In this document: positions 42,872-52,419 of the stretch, one piece after another
Position numbering within the stretch: position 1 is the first letter of the stretch
Layout of the letters: each line of letters opens with the position of its first letter
Assembly: GCA_964485695.1 (NCBI GenBank)
Contig: CAZAKZ010000009.1
Coordinates: forward strand, 15,619 to 79,618
Source of the DNA: CAZAKZ01 sp964485695
GTDB lineage: Bacteria > Planctomycetota > JAFGQW01
DNA: 64,000 nucleotides
Direction of reading: 5' to 3'
Position numbers and translations under genes: made by a program
The notes under the pieces: generated by a model
Told to the model about the DNA's origin: nothing
What the model saw: the letters and a program-made list of their open reading frames with translations, nothing else
Databases searched by the model: none

Positions 42872-45676
42872 ATGAATCACACCCCGGAACATGGTAGAGG
42901 TGGCACCTCGGGTCGGATCCTGTTCTCGATTTCCTTCCTCATGATCTTCAGCGCTTTTTACTGGAACTGTTTCAATGTCGCGGAGATCAGAGCATTCCAT
43001 AAATTCGATCCACACTCGGAATGCCTCGTGGTCGGCAGGCTGGTGCAGTCCCGCCAGGAAGGAATCCTCTCGTACGGGGGCTTGCCCGGGTTCGGATACA
43101 TCGAACATCTGTTTCCCAGCGGGGACAGGCTATTTGATTTCCAATGTGACTCCTACCTGGAGGATCGAGAGTTTCGCGGCTACTGGAGTTACTGTTCTCA
43201 GATCGGCGGCCAGGCCATCCTGCTGAGCCTGCTGGATGCTGCAATTCCCGTATCGCCGCGCTTCAAACTCGCACTGTTTCGCGGTATCACGGCGGCCCTC
43301 TCGGCGATCATGTTGGCCCTGATCGTACGCTGGTTCCTGCTCGAATTCGGACTGGCCGCCTCGCTGGCGGTCTTGTTCTCCATCGTGATGTCACAGTGGC
43401 TGACCTATTTCGGAAGGAACCTGTGGTGGTCGCTCTGGGTGTTCTACCTGCCCCTGCTGGGCGTCATCTACTTCCTCCGCTATCAGTCGACTTCAATACG
43501 TCGAAGGCCGTTGTTGCTGGCGGCCGTCGTCGGAGCGGCCGTTTTCGTCAAGTGCGTGTTCAACGGCTACGAGTACATCACCACGACCCTGATCATGATG
43601 GTGACACCTCTGGTTTACTACCACCTTCGCGACGGGCTATCCGCACGACGCCTAGTCGTGGACGGGGCAGTCGTGGTGATCGCTTCGCTGCTTGCCGTGG
43701 CGATCAGTTTCCTGGTGCTGTTCTTCCAGATCGCTGCCGAGAGCAGCTTTCAGGACGCCATCGACCACATTGTTCATGCGCTCGAGAGGAGAACGATCGG
43801 CACCGGGGCGGAACTGGCAGTCGACAAGACCGGCAGGACGGAAATACTCGTGCAGTATTTTGACGGCACGTTCTTCGACTTGCATCAAAGATCTTGGTTC
43901 GACTGCGGACAGTTCATCCATCGCAACATCCTTCAGCTCCGCTACTGGATGCTGGCCCTTATCTTCGCTCTGGCTTCGATCAGCGCGTGCTGCCGAAGCC
44001 TGCATACCGGCGCCACGGGGACTCGGCGCAAGCACCTGAGCCTGGTCGGCGCCCTGTGGTTCTCCATCCTGGCGCCGTTGTCGTGGTTCGTGATCTTCAA
44101 GGGCCACTCATACGTTCACTTCCATTTGAATTACGTCGTGTGGCAGATGCCGTTCACGTTGTTCGGCCTCGCACTGGTCGGGATTGCATCCGTCGGCCTG
44201 CTCACCCGGCTCCTCGGAAGAACTCCCGGCAGGATCGTCGGTTTCAGCCTCCTGGGGGCGTGGGCAATTTTTCTCATCGCAAACATGGGTATACAGCCTG
44301 ACCGATTCACTTTGACCGTACCCGGCAGCCATGCCTCGATTCAATCCGCCATCGATGCCGCCGGCCCCTTCACGAGAATCCGGGTAAAACCCGGCCAGTA
44401 TCGCGGCCCCTTCGACTTCCGTGACAAGGAACTGATCCTCATCAGCACAGACGGTCCAGCCGATACGGTTCTCTTCGCAAAAGGGGGCGATGCCGCCGTC
44501 CTCATCGAACGCGGGAGATCCCGATTTTCGAAGATCGAGGGATTCACGATTCGTGCGACCGTTGGCGTTCTTTGCCGGACATCGTCACCGACCATCAAGG
44601 GCAACGTTCTCCAGGGCGATGGTGGATCCGGGTGCGGAATCCGGAGCCTGGATGGAGGGAGCCCATTCATCGTCGATAATCAGATCTCCGGATTCGGGTC
44701 CGTCGGCATTTCATGCGAGGGAGGCGCCGCCCGCATCCAGTTCAATACGATCACCGGCAACTTCGGAGGAGGTATTCGTCTGAAAGGCGGGACGGCCTCC
44801 CTCACCGGAAACCGGATCTCCAGGAATCGGGCCTTACGAGGGGGCGGTGTCAGCATCGCCGGGGGCGCGACCGTCATGGACGGAAACCTCATCTTCCGAT
44901 GCGAGTCCGAGGAGGGGGGCGGACTCTTCGCCGCCGACGCAAATATCCGCCTGGTCGGCAACACGATAACCAGGAATCGGGCTCCGCGCGGCAGTGGAAT
45001 CATGCTCCATCGATCCAAGGCGACCCTGACCAACACGATCGTGTGGATGAACAGCACGTCCACCCCCGGAGAAATCGAGTGCACCGAGAGTGCCCTCGAC
45101 GTCGACCACTCCTTGATCGGCGGCGGATGGCCGGGTCAGGACAATCTCGACCTCGACCCGCGATTCGTCGATCCTGCCACCGACGACTTCCACCTCCGAG
45201 GGGACTCGCCTTGCCTGGGGCGGGGAGCAGTGATCCGTTCTCCGCCGGAACAAGAAGATCTCGCCGGCGCGCGGGATTTCGAGAACGATTCCAGGAAGAC
45301 CGAAGGGAACCCTGACATCGGAGCGGATGAATTCCGGCCCAGACTGTATCGGGTCGGCTCAAAATCCGGATCGCCTCGAATTCGCATCATCGGATTTCCG
45401 GGGTCTGACATCCACATATGCATATGTCGATTCAGGGATCAACTTGGTCGCTTCACCGACCGTGACGACGTGTTTCAGCTGGGGGACCCGATCCAGAAGA
45501 TCTGGATTCCTCCTGTTCCGCACAGTGGCTACATCGAGGTGCCGTTTGGACGTCCGCCGGGATTCTCTCCGAAAGAGATCCTGTTCATGCAAGCCGAGGT
45601 CAATTATCACTGGACGAATTTGCTTGCCTGGCCGGGCGCGCCGGAGTCCTTGACCGATACCGACAAACCGAAGTGA
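42872..45676 (+). CDS. Fusion of a polytopic membrane domain, parallel beta-helix and C-terminal beta domain
   Basis: The 934-residue product has about eleven membrane segments in residues 10-480 (ILFSISFLMIFSAFYW to LGAWAIFLIANMGI). The first loop has FHKFDPHSECLVVGRLV, a GT-C-like position, but the family is not certain. From residue 485 it changes to a secreted beta-helix: LTVPGSHASIQSAIDAAGPF, then coils such as NTITGNFGGGIRLKGGTASL, then NLDLDPRFVDPATDDFHLRG and DIGADEFRP. The last 100 residues resemble the C-terminal domain of the 12542 protein. The two halves are usually separate genes, so a membrane-tethered beta-helix made in one chain is unusual. The base composition is less GC-rich than the neighbours and the ribosome binding site is weak. 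Confidence 0.85.
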   Translation: MNHTPEHGRGGTSGRILFSISFLMIFSAFYWNCFNVAEIRAFHKFDPHSECLVVGRLVQSRQEGILSYGGLPGFGYIEHLFPSGDRLFDFQCDSYLEDREFRGYWSYCSQIGGQAILLSLLDAAIPVSPRFKLALFRGITAALSAIMLALIVRWFLLEFGLAASLAVLFSIVMSQWLTYFGRNLWWSLWVFYLPLLGVIYFLRYQSTSIRRRPLLLAAVVGAAVFVKCVFNGYEYITTTLIMMVTPLVYYHLRDGLSARRLVVDGAVVVIASLLAVAISFLVLFFQIAAESSFQDAIDHIVHALERRTIGTGAELAVDKTGRTEILVQYFDGTFFDLHQRSWFDCGQFIHRNILQLRYWMLALIFALASISACCRSLHTGATGTRRKHLSLVGALWFSILAPLSWFVIFKGHSYVHFHLNYVVWQMPFTLFGLALVGIASVGLLTRLLGRTPGRIVGFSLLGAWAIFLIANMGIQPDRFTLTVPGSHASIQSAIDAAGPFTRIRVKPGQYRGPFDFRDKELILISTDGPADTVLFAKGGDAAVLIERGRSRFSKIEGFTIRATVGVLCRTSSPTIKGNVLQGDGGSGCGIRSLDGGSPFIVDNQISGFGSVGISCEGGAARIQFNTITGNFGGGIRLKGGTASLTGNRISRNRALRGGGVSIAGGATVMDGNLIFRCESEEGGGLFAADANIRLVGNTITRNRAPRGSGIMLHRSKATLTNTIVWMNSTSTPGEIECTESALDVDHSLIGGGWPGQDNLDLDPRFVDPATDDFHLRGDSPCLGRGAVIRSPPEQEDLAGARDFENDSRKTEGNPDIGADEFRPRLYRVGSKSGSPRIRIIGFPGSDIHICICRFRDQLGRFTDRDDVFQLGDPIQKIWIPPVPHSGYIEVPFGRPPGFSPKEILFMQAEVNYHWTNLLAWPGAPESLTDTDKPK

Positions 45677-45727
45677 CCTCCGTGCAATCGGATCCAGCCC
45701 ATGATTGAACCAGGAAGCGAATCCCGT

Positions 45728-46477
45728 TCAATCCAGAAGGCGATAGCGTAGCAGGGTCCAGATGCCGACGGCGCCATCTTTCCAGTTGATCTTCTTTCCC
45801 TCTTCCACGGTGCGCCCCTTGTAGGATATGGGCAGCTCCAGGATCTCGTGCCCTCGCTTCAGGACCTTGGCCGTGACCTCGGGACAGAACTCGAATCCGG
45901 TACACCGCAGCCGGATTCCCATGATGGCGTCGCGGTGAAAAACCTTGTAGCAGGTAGGCTCATCTGTGAGGCGCGACCCGTAAAGAAGGTTTGTGAGCTT
46001 GGTGAGAACCCAGGATCCGAACCGGAAACGGTCGAACTTCATCACGTTCTCCGGATTCAGGCATCGCGAACCGTACACAACCTTGCATCGACCCTCGACA
46101 ATGGGCTTCACGAGATCGACAAACTCCTCGGGCCGGTATTCCAGGTCGGCGTCCTGGACAGCAATGATCTCGCCGGCAGCATGGGGAAGCGCCGTGCGCA
46201 TGGCGAAGCCCTTGCCCCGGTTCCTCTCGTGGAAGAAGACCCGGACGCGGGGATGCCGGAAGTCGGAGAGGATTTCCCGGGTGCCGTCGATGGAACCGTC
46301 ATCCACCACGATGACCTCAAGGTCCAGAGGTACGTTCAAGACCCGGTTCAACACCGCGACGACGGTTTTCTTCTCGTTGTAGACCGGCATGAGCACGCTG
46401 AGCAGGGGACTCTCGAGTGCTGGGCCGTTGCGCTCCGAATTAGAACTTGGCTCGGTCAAGGGGGATTTCGGCTCCAA
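45728..46477 (-). CDS. GT2 glycosyltransferase, polyprenyl-phosphate mannose/glucose synthase type
   Basis: The 249-residue protein has a complete GT-A family 2 core: LMPVYNEKKTV, VVDDGSIDGT, NRGKGFAMRTALPHA, VQDADLEYRPEE (the DxD-like metal site) and a C-terminal FEFCPEVTAKVLKRGHE. This matches dolichol/polyprenyl-phosphate sugar synthases, which load mannose or glucose on a lipid carrier at the cytoplasmic face for use by GT-C enzymes. No membrane helices are seen. The frame opens with TTG at 46477 and has no clear ribosome binding site; an internal TTG is possible. Its neighbours are several GT-C-like proteins, so it could supply their donor. Confidence 0.88.
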   Translation of the reverse strand: MEPKSPLTEPSSNSERNGPALESPLLSVLMPVYNEKKTVVAVLNRVLNVPLDLEVIVVDDGSIDGTREILSDFRHPRVRVFFHERNRGKGFAMRTALPHAAGEIIAVQDADLEYRPEEFVDLVKPIVEGRCKVVYGSRCLNPENVMKFDRFRFGSWVLTKLTNLLYGSRLTDEPTCYKVFHRDAIMGIRLRCTGFEFCPEVTAKVLKRGHEILELPISYKGRTVEEGKKINWKDGAVGIWTLLRYRLLD

Positions 46478-46747
46478 TCTTCAACGCAAGAGACAGGAAT
46501 TCGTTTGTATCCTCTTCCAGTTTCATGGTTTGAGAATAGTCACCATCGATCCGTCGATCAAGCGAATACCGTGTAATATTGATTTCTGCAAAGCCACAAC
46601 GACCCGCATAGCAGGGGGGCTAGCAGCCTGTGAATGCCCCCACGAGGGAGCGTTTCATGACGAGAAGCCCGATTGCGGAACCAACTCATTTCATGAGCCA
46701 AAAATGAACGGGCTCGCGCTCAAAAAGTGCCCTCGAAAGCAAACCAA

Positions 46748-48043
46748 TCATGGCCACCCCTGCCGAGCCACCCGGGCTGTCCGCCGCGCCAGGTCCTCAA
46801 GGGACTGGCGCTCGTGGCCCTTCACGTAGGTCTCCACCCGGCCGCCCAGGGGCGCGGACAAATGCCCGGGAATGGCATCCGGACCGTAGAGGATCCCGGC
46901 CAGAGAACCGGCGGTGGCGGCGTTGCAGTCGGTGTCGAAGCCGGCCATGACGGCACAGGATACTGTGGCGAGGAAATCCCCGCGGCCGTGGATCAGCGCC
47001 ATGACCGTGACCAGAGCGTTGGGGAGGACGTGAACCCAGGAATACCGACCGTACCGCGCCACGATGCGGTGCAGGGTCGTTTCCCAGTTCTCGTCCTCCT
47101 CGGCCCACTGCACGGTCTCGGTGATGGCCCGGGCCAGGCGGGATGCCGCCGGGATGCACTGGAGGCCGGCGTCGAGGGCAAGGCGTGGATCCGTCGTGGT
47201 GAAGGCGCGGGCCATGGCCGCCGCAAAGAAAGCCGCGCCGTACATCCCGTTTCGCACGTGGGAGACCGAGGCGTCTCTGCAGGCCAGCTCCGCTGCCCGG
47301 AGGGGATCGCCGGCCGCGACCCAGCCCCAGATGTCGGCCCGGATCTGGGCCCCGATCCACTCCCGGTAGGGATTCCCGCGGCGGGCGGTGTCCGGCGGTG
47401 CAAGCCCCTTCTCCAAGTTCTCGTACGCCACCCGCTCGGCGGTGAAGACGAATGCCCGGGGCAGGTGGTCCAGCCAGGCCCTGCCCACGTCCGCCGCGGT
47501 GAACTCCGGCCCCACCCTCTCCAGCAGCACCAATCCCAAGACCGGATAGGCCACGTCGTCGTCGGCCCGCACCCGGTCCAGGTGTTCGCGGCAGTAGAGG
47601 CGAACAGGCACACCGTAGTGGAGGCGGTCTTCGGCCGCAGCTTCCGGAACGTAGTCCTTCAGGGGATAGGCGCCCACCCCCTCCAGGGCCTTCCGGATCT
47701 TGTTCGTGCTCCACCCCTCGACGGGACACCCCATCATGCACCCGACACACCGCCCCAGCCAGGCGGCCTCCAGGCGCGCCTCCAGATCCTGGGGCAAGGG
47801 TACGGCCTCCGGCCTCGTCCCCAGAGTCTCCAGGATCCCCTCCCACGAGTCCGGCTCCTCGAAGGGAAAGGGCCGGCGCGGACACGCGGCCACCTGGTCC
47901 GCGATATTCCGGTACGAGGCCTCGTCCCTTGGTTTCTCCTCCTCCACTCGCGCCCGGAGCGCAGTCACGTCGTATCCTTCTTCCTCCGCCTGCCGGATCT
48001 CGTCCGCGATGCGTTCATGCCACGGGATCGCGTCCTCGTTCAT
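46748..48043 (-). CDS. ADP-ribosylglycohydrolase (ARH) family protein
   Basis: The product has 431 residues. Near residue 90 is AAWLGRCVGCMMGCPVEGW, corresponding to the N-terminal glycine-rich helix of ARH proteins. RADDDVAYPVLGLVLL holds the first metal-binding acidic cluster, and GFDTDCNAATAGSLAG near residue 367 holds the DxDxNAA metal motif of the C-terminal site. ARH proteins remove ADP-ribose from proteins or hydrolyse related N-glycosides with two magnesium ions. The N-terminal 80 residues are charged and helical and unlike the family. The start lies six bases after the TIGR03790-type gene, so the two are probably one operon. No signal peptide is seen, so it should act in the cytosol. 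Confidence 0.88.
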   Translation of the reverse strand: MNEDAIPWHERIADEIRQAEEEGYDVTALRARVEEEKPRDEASYRNIADQVAACPRRPFPFEEPDSWEGILETLGTRPEAVPLPQDLEARLEAAWLGRCVGCMMGCPVEGWSTNKIRKALEGVGAYPLKDYVPEAAAEDRLHYGVPVRLYCREHLDRVRADDDVAYPVLGLVLLERVGPEFTAADVGRAWLDHLPRAFVFTAERVAYENLEKGLAPPDTARRGNPYREWIGAQIRADIWGWVAAGDPLRAAELACRDASVSHVRNGMYGAAFFAAAMARAFTTTDPRLALDAGLQCIPAASRLARAITETVQWAEEDENWETTLHRIVARYGRYSWVHVLPNALVTVMALIHGRGDFLATVSCAVMAGFDTDCNAATAGSLAGILYGPDAIPGHLSAPLGGRVETYVKGHERQSLEDLARRTARVARQGWP

Positions 48044-48049
48044 CTCGAC

Positions 48050-50968
48050 TCACTTCTTCCGGTAGACCTCGATCTCGGTCAGGTGCGCGGCCTCGCCCTT
48101 CCTCAAGGCGGGTCGAATGCGCAGCGCCCGCGCCGTCACGGGCCGGAACGACACCCTGAGGAACTGCGGAACCTCGTGCTTGCCGCGGCCCCGGGCCGCG
48201 GCCCTGAGGACACAAATTTCCGGTTTCTTCACCTTGCGCCACGGACCGGAGCCGGACCGGGTTTCCACGGTCCAGGTCCGGGGCCACGCCGGGCTCTTCT
48301 TGGTGGCCCGGGGCGGGTAGAGGACCACGGCCTGGACCTTGCGCTCGGAGCGCTTCCAGGTGAGGCACACACCGGCCCCCGGCACCTGCATTGCCTTGCC
48401 GCCGCGCTTGCCGTCCACCAGAACGGCCGCGGCCTTGCCCTTGTCCACCGCGGCCTGGGGTTTCTTGCGCACCCCGGCCATGCCGGTGAGGGGGTGGCGG
48501 ATTCCCCCACCCTCCAGGGCCACGGTCACGTCCTCCCCGCCGAGGAAGGCGACGAGGCGGGGCGGGCCCTCGGTCTTCAGGTCCACTTTCAGGGCGTGCC
48601 AGCCCGCAGCCAGGGGTACTACCAGGAACACGGGTCGGTCGATACGCATTGGCCGGGCCTGGCACAGGACGCGTCCGTCCACCTCGAGGGTGAGGGTGCC
48701 CGCAGCGCGCAGGGTGAGCTGGTGAAGGCCGGAAGTCTTCACCCGGAACTCGCCTTCGATGCCGAGGCGATCCGCCTTTTTGATCCCGATTTTTCTCAGG
48801 TCCCTTTCCACGCTCCGGCCGCGGAAATCGTCCAGGGTGGCCAGAAGCGCGTCCCTCTTGCGGCCGCCCGCCTCCACGATGCGGGCCTGAAAGCCCTCGA
48901 GGAAGGGGCCCGGAGCCGCCTTTCCCGGCCACGGTTTCGGCGCCGTCACCGTGACCTCCAGGGGAGCGCTTCGCAAGCCTGGGCCCTCGCCACCCACGGC
49001 CCGCACCTGCACCTGGACCTGCCCCACGCCCAGCTGCCTCGCCGGTACCTCGAGACGCCACGCCCCGCCTTTCACCGCCTGCGAGGCCAGGACGTGCTCC
49101 CCCCGGACCAGGTCCACCCGCTCGAATCCCGGTGCGCGGCCCCGGATCTTCACGGCATCGTCCAGGGCCACGGCTCCGGGCCCAAACGCGGCCCGAAGGG
49201 TACGACTCCCGTTGCCTACCCGGATCCAGTGCACCGACGACGACCGCGTGGCCAGGCGGGTGGCGTCCACTGATACCAGGCGCACCTCGTGGTGGCCGTC
49301 GTCCACATTGCGGGTGTCCCAGATCATCGCCGTGCCGGGCAAGGCCCCGGCCACGACCTGGCCGTCCACCCACAACTCCACCCGCGCCGGCGAACAACCC
49401 GGGGCGGGCTCCACTGCGGCCCGGACCTCCACCACGCCCTTCCATGGAGCCGATGCCGGCGGCGATGCCAGGGTGACCCGGGCGAACCGGCCGAAGGGGC
49501 AGGCCAGGGCGTCCCCCAGGATCAGAAGCTGGTACGGCCCCCAAACGCTCTGGTAGAAGGCCTCGACCAGAGAGCTGCCCTCGGCGTAGTAGACGTGGAG
49601 GGCGGGGTGCGGAAACTTCATCTGGAGGGCGAAAGGCTCCACCACGGTGCCGCTGGTGCCCGCGGCTCCGTGACGGAGGAACTCCGAAATCTTGGTCTGG
49701 CCCGAGGTGCGGAAGTAGGCCCCGAAGCTGGTGAGGTGCTCGCACACCGCACCGGGCACCATGCGGCTGCCCGAGGCGGGCCAGTTGAAGGAGGCGATGC
49801 CCGCCACCGCGCCCAGGACGTCGTCCTTGCCCTTCGGGATCTTCCCGTCCTGACCGGCCTTGCCCTTCTCCAGGATGGCCACCTTGCGCCCCAGGGCCTT
49901 CAGGGATTGCACCACGTTCTGGAAGGCGGGGGCGCGGGTCCGGGAACGGACGTCCTTGTTGCGCATGAGGTAGACGGTGCCTTCCGGACGTGTGCCGTCG
50001 ACGCTGGCCGCGGATCGGATCATGCGGAGAATCTCCGGGACCGTGTTGCCGCGCACGCCCGTGTACCCCAGGCAGGTGCACAGGTAGTAGCGGCCCACGC
50101 TGCCCGTGGTCCCGGCCTGGAATCCGAGGGCGGGAGGCGTGCCGCGCCCGGCCACCTCGGCCTCGGCCTCGAGCGCCTGGAAGCCGGGGTGCGCCTTCAA
50201 TTTCTTCAGGGCGGGCGTGCGGTCCAGTCGATCCAGATCCGGCAGGCCGCAGCGCACGGCCTCGCGCAGGGCCTGGAACGCCTCGGCCTCCTTCCCGGTC
50301 CCGCTCAGGGCGCGGGCATAGGCCAGCCACGTCTTCCAGTCCCCGTAAAAGCGCTCGAAGTCCGCCTCGAACGCCGTCACCGCCTCCTTGTATTCCCCGG
50401 CGCGCACCGCCTGGACGGCCCGGGTCAGCCGCGCCATCTCCCCCTGGCGCATACCGCGGTGATAGCGGTCGTCGCCGGGATTCCAGCGGTAGTAGCGGTT
50501 CAGGAAGAGCCAGCGGTAGAACGGTTCCTTGGTCTCCACCCAGTGCGCGAAGTAGGTGAGTCCGGTCAGGGAGCCGGTGCAGAGCCTGGGCTTCTTCTCG
50601 GACTTGCCGACGGCCTTCACGTCCGGCGTGAAATCCACGGCATAGGGAAAATCCGCGGAGTAGACGATGACGTCGATGACGTTCTCCAGGGCCTCCTTTT
50701 TCATGTAGTCGCGGATCGGTTTCCAGATCCGGTCGCGGAAGGCATCCACGGAAAGGATGTCCATCCGGGGGATACCCCGGAGATGGAAGACGTGGCTGGC
50801 CGGGATGCGGCGAAGCCGGATGTATTCGTTGGCCACGCGGAGCGAGTTGCCCGAATCCGCGTTGACCACCAGGAGGGTGCGCTCGGGTCCCACGCCCGCC
50901 CGCACAGGGCATGCCGTGATCCCGGCTAAGAGGAGCGCCAGGGAGACGCGTCGGATGAGGGGTAGCAT
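48050..50968 (-). CDS. TIGR03790-family exported protein with Ig-like and discoidin-like C-terminal domains
   Basis: ATG 50968 is chosen because the product begins with a signal peptide (MLPLIRRVSLALLLAGITAC); the frame is open upstream but not coding-like. The product has 972 residues. Residues 25-560 match the TIGR03790 family: LLVVNADSGNSLRVANEYIR, YYRW with a large extended loop, and TSGQTKISEFLRHGAAGTSG with VEPFALQMKFPHP. Residues 570-700 are Ig-like (ELWVDGQVVAGALPGTAMIW), about 720-830 resemble a PA14-like fold, and the last 150 form a discoidin-like domain (AVVLYPPRATKKSP, ALRIRPALRKGEAAHL). TIGR03790 has no proven activity; the fold may be caspase-like, which is a guess. It forms an operon with the ARH gene. 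Confidence 0.85.
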   Translation of the reverse strand: MLPLIRRVSLALLLAGITACPVRAGVGPERTLLVVNADSGNSLRVANEYIRLRRIPASHVFHLRGIPRMDILSVDAFRDRIWKPIRDYMKKEALENVIDVIVYSADFPYAVDFTPDVKAVGKSEKKPRLCTGSLTGLTYFAHWVETKEPFYRWLFLNRYYRWNPGDDRYHRGMRQGEMARLTRAVQAVRAGEYKEAVTAFEADFERFYGDWKTWLAYARALSGTGKEAEAFQALREAVRCGLPDLDRLDRTPALKKLKAHPGFQALEAEAEVAGRGTPPALGFQAGTTGSVGRYYLCTCLGYTGVRGNTVPEILRMIRSAASVDGTRPEGTVYLMRNKDVRSRTRAPAFQNVVQSLKALGRKVAILEKGKAGQDGKIPKGKDDVLGAVAGIASFNWPASGSRMVPGAVCEHLTSFGAYFRTSGQTKISEFLRHGAAGTSGTVVEPFALQMKFPHPALHVYYAEGSSLVEAFYQSVWGPYQLLILGDALACPFGRFARVTLASPPASAPWKGVVEVRAAVEPAPGCSPARVELWVDGQVVAGALPGTAMIWDTRNVDDGHHEVRLVSVDATRLATRSSSVHWIRVGNGSRTLRAAFGPGAVALDDAVKIRGRAPGFERVDLVRGEHVLASQAVKGGAWRLEVPARQLGVGQVQVQVRAVGGEGPGLRSAPLEVTVTAPKPWPGKAAPGPFLEGFQARIVEAGGRKRDALLATLDDFRGRSVERDLRKIGIKKADRLGIEGEFRVKTSGLHQLTLRAAGTLTLEVDGRVLCQARPMRIDRPVFLVVPLAAGWHALKVDLKTEGPPRLVAFLGGEDVTVALEGGGIRHPLTGMAGVRKKPQAAVDKGKAAAVLVDGKRGGKAMQVPGAGVCLTWKRSERKVQAVVLYPPRATKKSPAWPRTWTVETRSGSGPWRKVKKPEICVLRAAARGRGKHEVPQFLRVSFRPVTARALRIRPALRKGEAAHLTEIEVYRKK

Positions 50969-51090
50969 CGTTGTTTTTCGCACCGGGGTAGTTCGTGATT
51001 TCCCTTCATGATGGAGCTCGGGTGAGATATTCTCTTCGACGCGGGCCCCAATGTCAAAGGAAGCCGGATTCATCCCCTTCGAGGAGGCAC

Positions 51091-52419
51091 ATGCGAAATA
51101 GGCCAGCAGTATTCGAGTGGCTCCTCGTTCTGGTCCTTGCCGGATGCTCCACGGTTCCGGATACCGCACCGAGAGCACCCTGGTTCCGCACCGAGACCGA
51201 CCTGCTCGAGAAGGCCGTCCGCCTCGAGGACAGGGCCATGGAACAGGTGGATTCCGCCGGCCTGTTTCTCTACGTGGTGCACGAGCCCCTGTCCGACTGG
51301 AGCAACTACCTGAAGTCGCACGATCTGGCCGATGCCCCGGCGTGGCAGGGGTGTCTCATGGCCGCCCTGGCCTTTGCCGAGGCGGTGACGGGGGAGGATC
51401 GGGACGCCGAGATCCTGCGCCTCGCCCGGGGGCTCAGGACCTTCCATCGGGTCACGGGCGTCCGCGGCCTCCTGGGTCGGTCCATGATCGCCGACTACCG
51501 CGGGCCCCGCCTGGACTGGATGGAGACCCGGGCTCAGAGGCCCACCCGCTACTGGACCCGGGGTCCTAGCGGGGCCTGGTGGCGGAACGGGCTGGCCAAA
51601 GGGCACCTGGCCCTGGCCTGCTTCGGGTGCGCCTTACCCCTGATCCTGCACCAGAAGGGCGACCTGGTGCTGGAGGCGGAAACCCGGTCGGTTCTCATCG
51701 ACGTGCTCCTGGCTGCGGTGCGCCATCTGGTGGCGGGCGACTACCGGATCCTGGACGCCGACGGCGAGGCCACCGAGTACGGGAATCTCAGGCCCCAGAA
51801 GGCCAACGGCTTCAACATGCTCCTCGCACTGTGCATGCTCCGGTCGGCGGCTCCGTATGACGCCTCCCTGAAGGTGGAGTACGAGGAGAAGATCCGGGCC
51901 TGGGCGCCGTGGATGGGATGGAGCCTGAAGGTGGTCGGAAAGTCCATCCGCAAGGTCGGCCACCAGCGCTTCGAGAAGCCTTCGTTTTCCGACATGCAGG
52001 CCGCGGCCCTGGCCGCCTGCGCCCTGCTGATGCAGGAGAAGCGGCGCGAGCACGCGCGATACGTCCGCCGTGCCCTCACGGGTCTCTGGACCTTCGTGCA
52101 GTTCGAGCGCAACGCGCCCTTCACCCTGTGCTACGCGGCCCTGGTCCGGACCGAGGCGGGGCGATTCTGCATGGGGGAGATTCTGGAGGACCTCAGAGAC
52201 TTCCCCGTGGACAAGCGCCCGCGAACCACCGAACGCCGGGACACGCATCGGATCCAGCCGCTGGCCAACCGCCCCATCAGCACCCACTACTGGAAGTCCT
52301 CGCCCTACCGCCGCGTCCACGGCCCCGTGGGCGACCTCCGGGGCCTGGTCTACGGCGGCCAGGACTATCTCCTGGCCTACTGGATGGGGCGCTACTTCGA
52401 TCTGGTGCCGGAGCGATGA
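51091..52419 (+). CDS. Lipoprotein of helical-barrel type, function unknown
   Basis: ATG 51091 has AGGAGG only three bases upstream, still the best start since it begins a lipoprotein signal with LVLAGCST (lipobox LAGC, Cys 19). The product has 442 residues. The mature part is almost wholly helical and shows a barrel-like pattern of paired helices (AWQGCLMAALAFAEAVTG, AKGHLALACFGCALPLIL, NGFNMLLALCMLRSAAPY). This resembles alpha/alpha six-barrel proteins that act on sugars, but I cannot name a family. The stop overlaps the start of the next gene (ATGA at 52416), a glycosidase-like gene, so the two are coupled. Confidence 0.82.
   Translation: MRNRPAVFEWLLVLVLAGCSTVPDTAPRAPWFRTETDLLEKAVRLEDRAMEQVDSAGLFLYVVHEPLSDWSNYLKSHDLADAPAWQGCLMAALAFAEAVTGEDRDAEILRLARGLRTFHRVTGVRGLLGRSMIADYRGPRLDWMETRAQRPTRYWTRGPSGAWWRNGLAKGHLALACFGCALPLILHQKGDLVLEAETRSVLIDVLLAAVRHLVAGDYRILDADGEATEYGNLRPQKANGFNMLLALCMLRSAAPYDASLKVEYEEKIRAWAPWMGWSLKVVGKSIRKVGHQRFEKPSFSDMQAAALAACALLMQEKRREHARYVRRALTGLWTFVQFERNAPFTLCYAALVRTEAGRFCMGEILEDLRDFPVDKRPRTTERRDTHRIQPLANRPISTHYWKSSPYRRVHGPVGDLRGLVYGGQDYLLAYWMGRYFDLVPER

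Noticed and set aside
46727..49273. A plus-strand frame of 848 codons antisense to the ARH and TIGR03790-type genes.
   Set aside because: The minus strand shows clear ARH and TIGR03790 motifs; the plus frame is a composition shadow.
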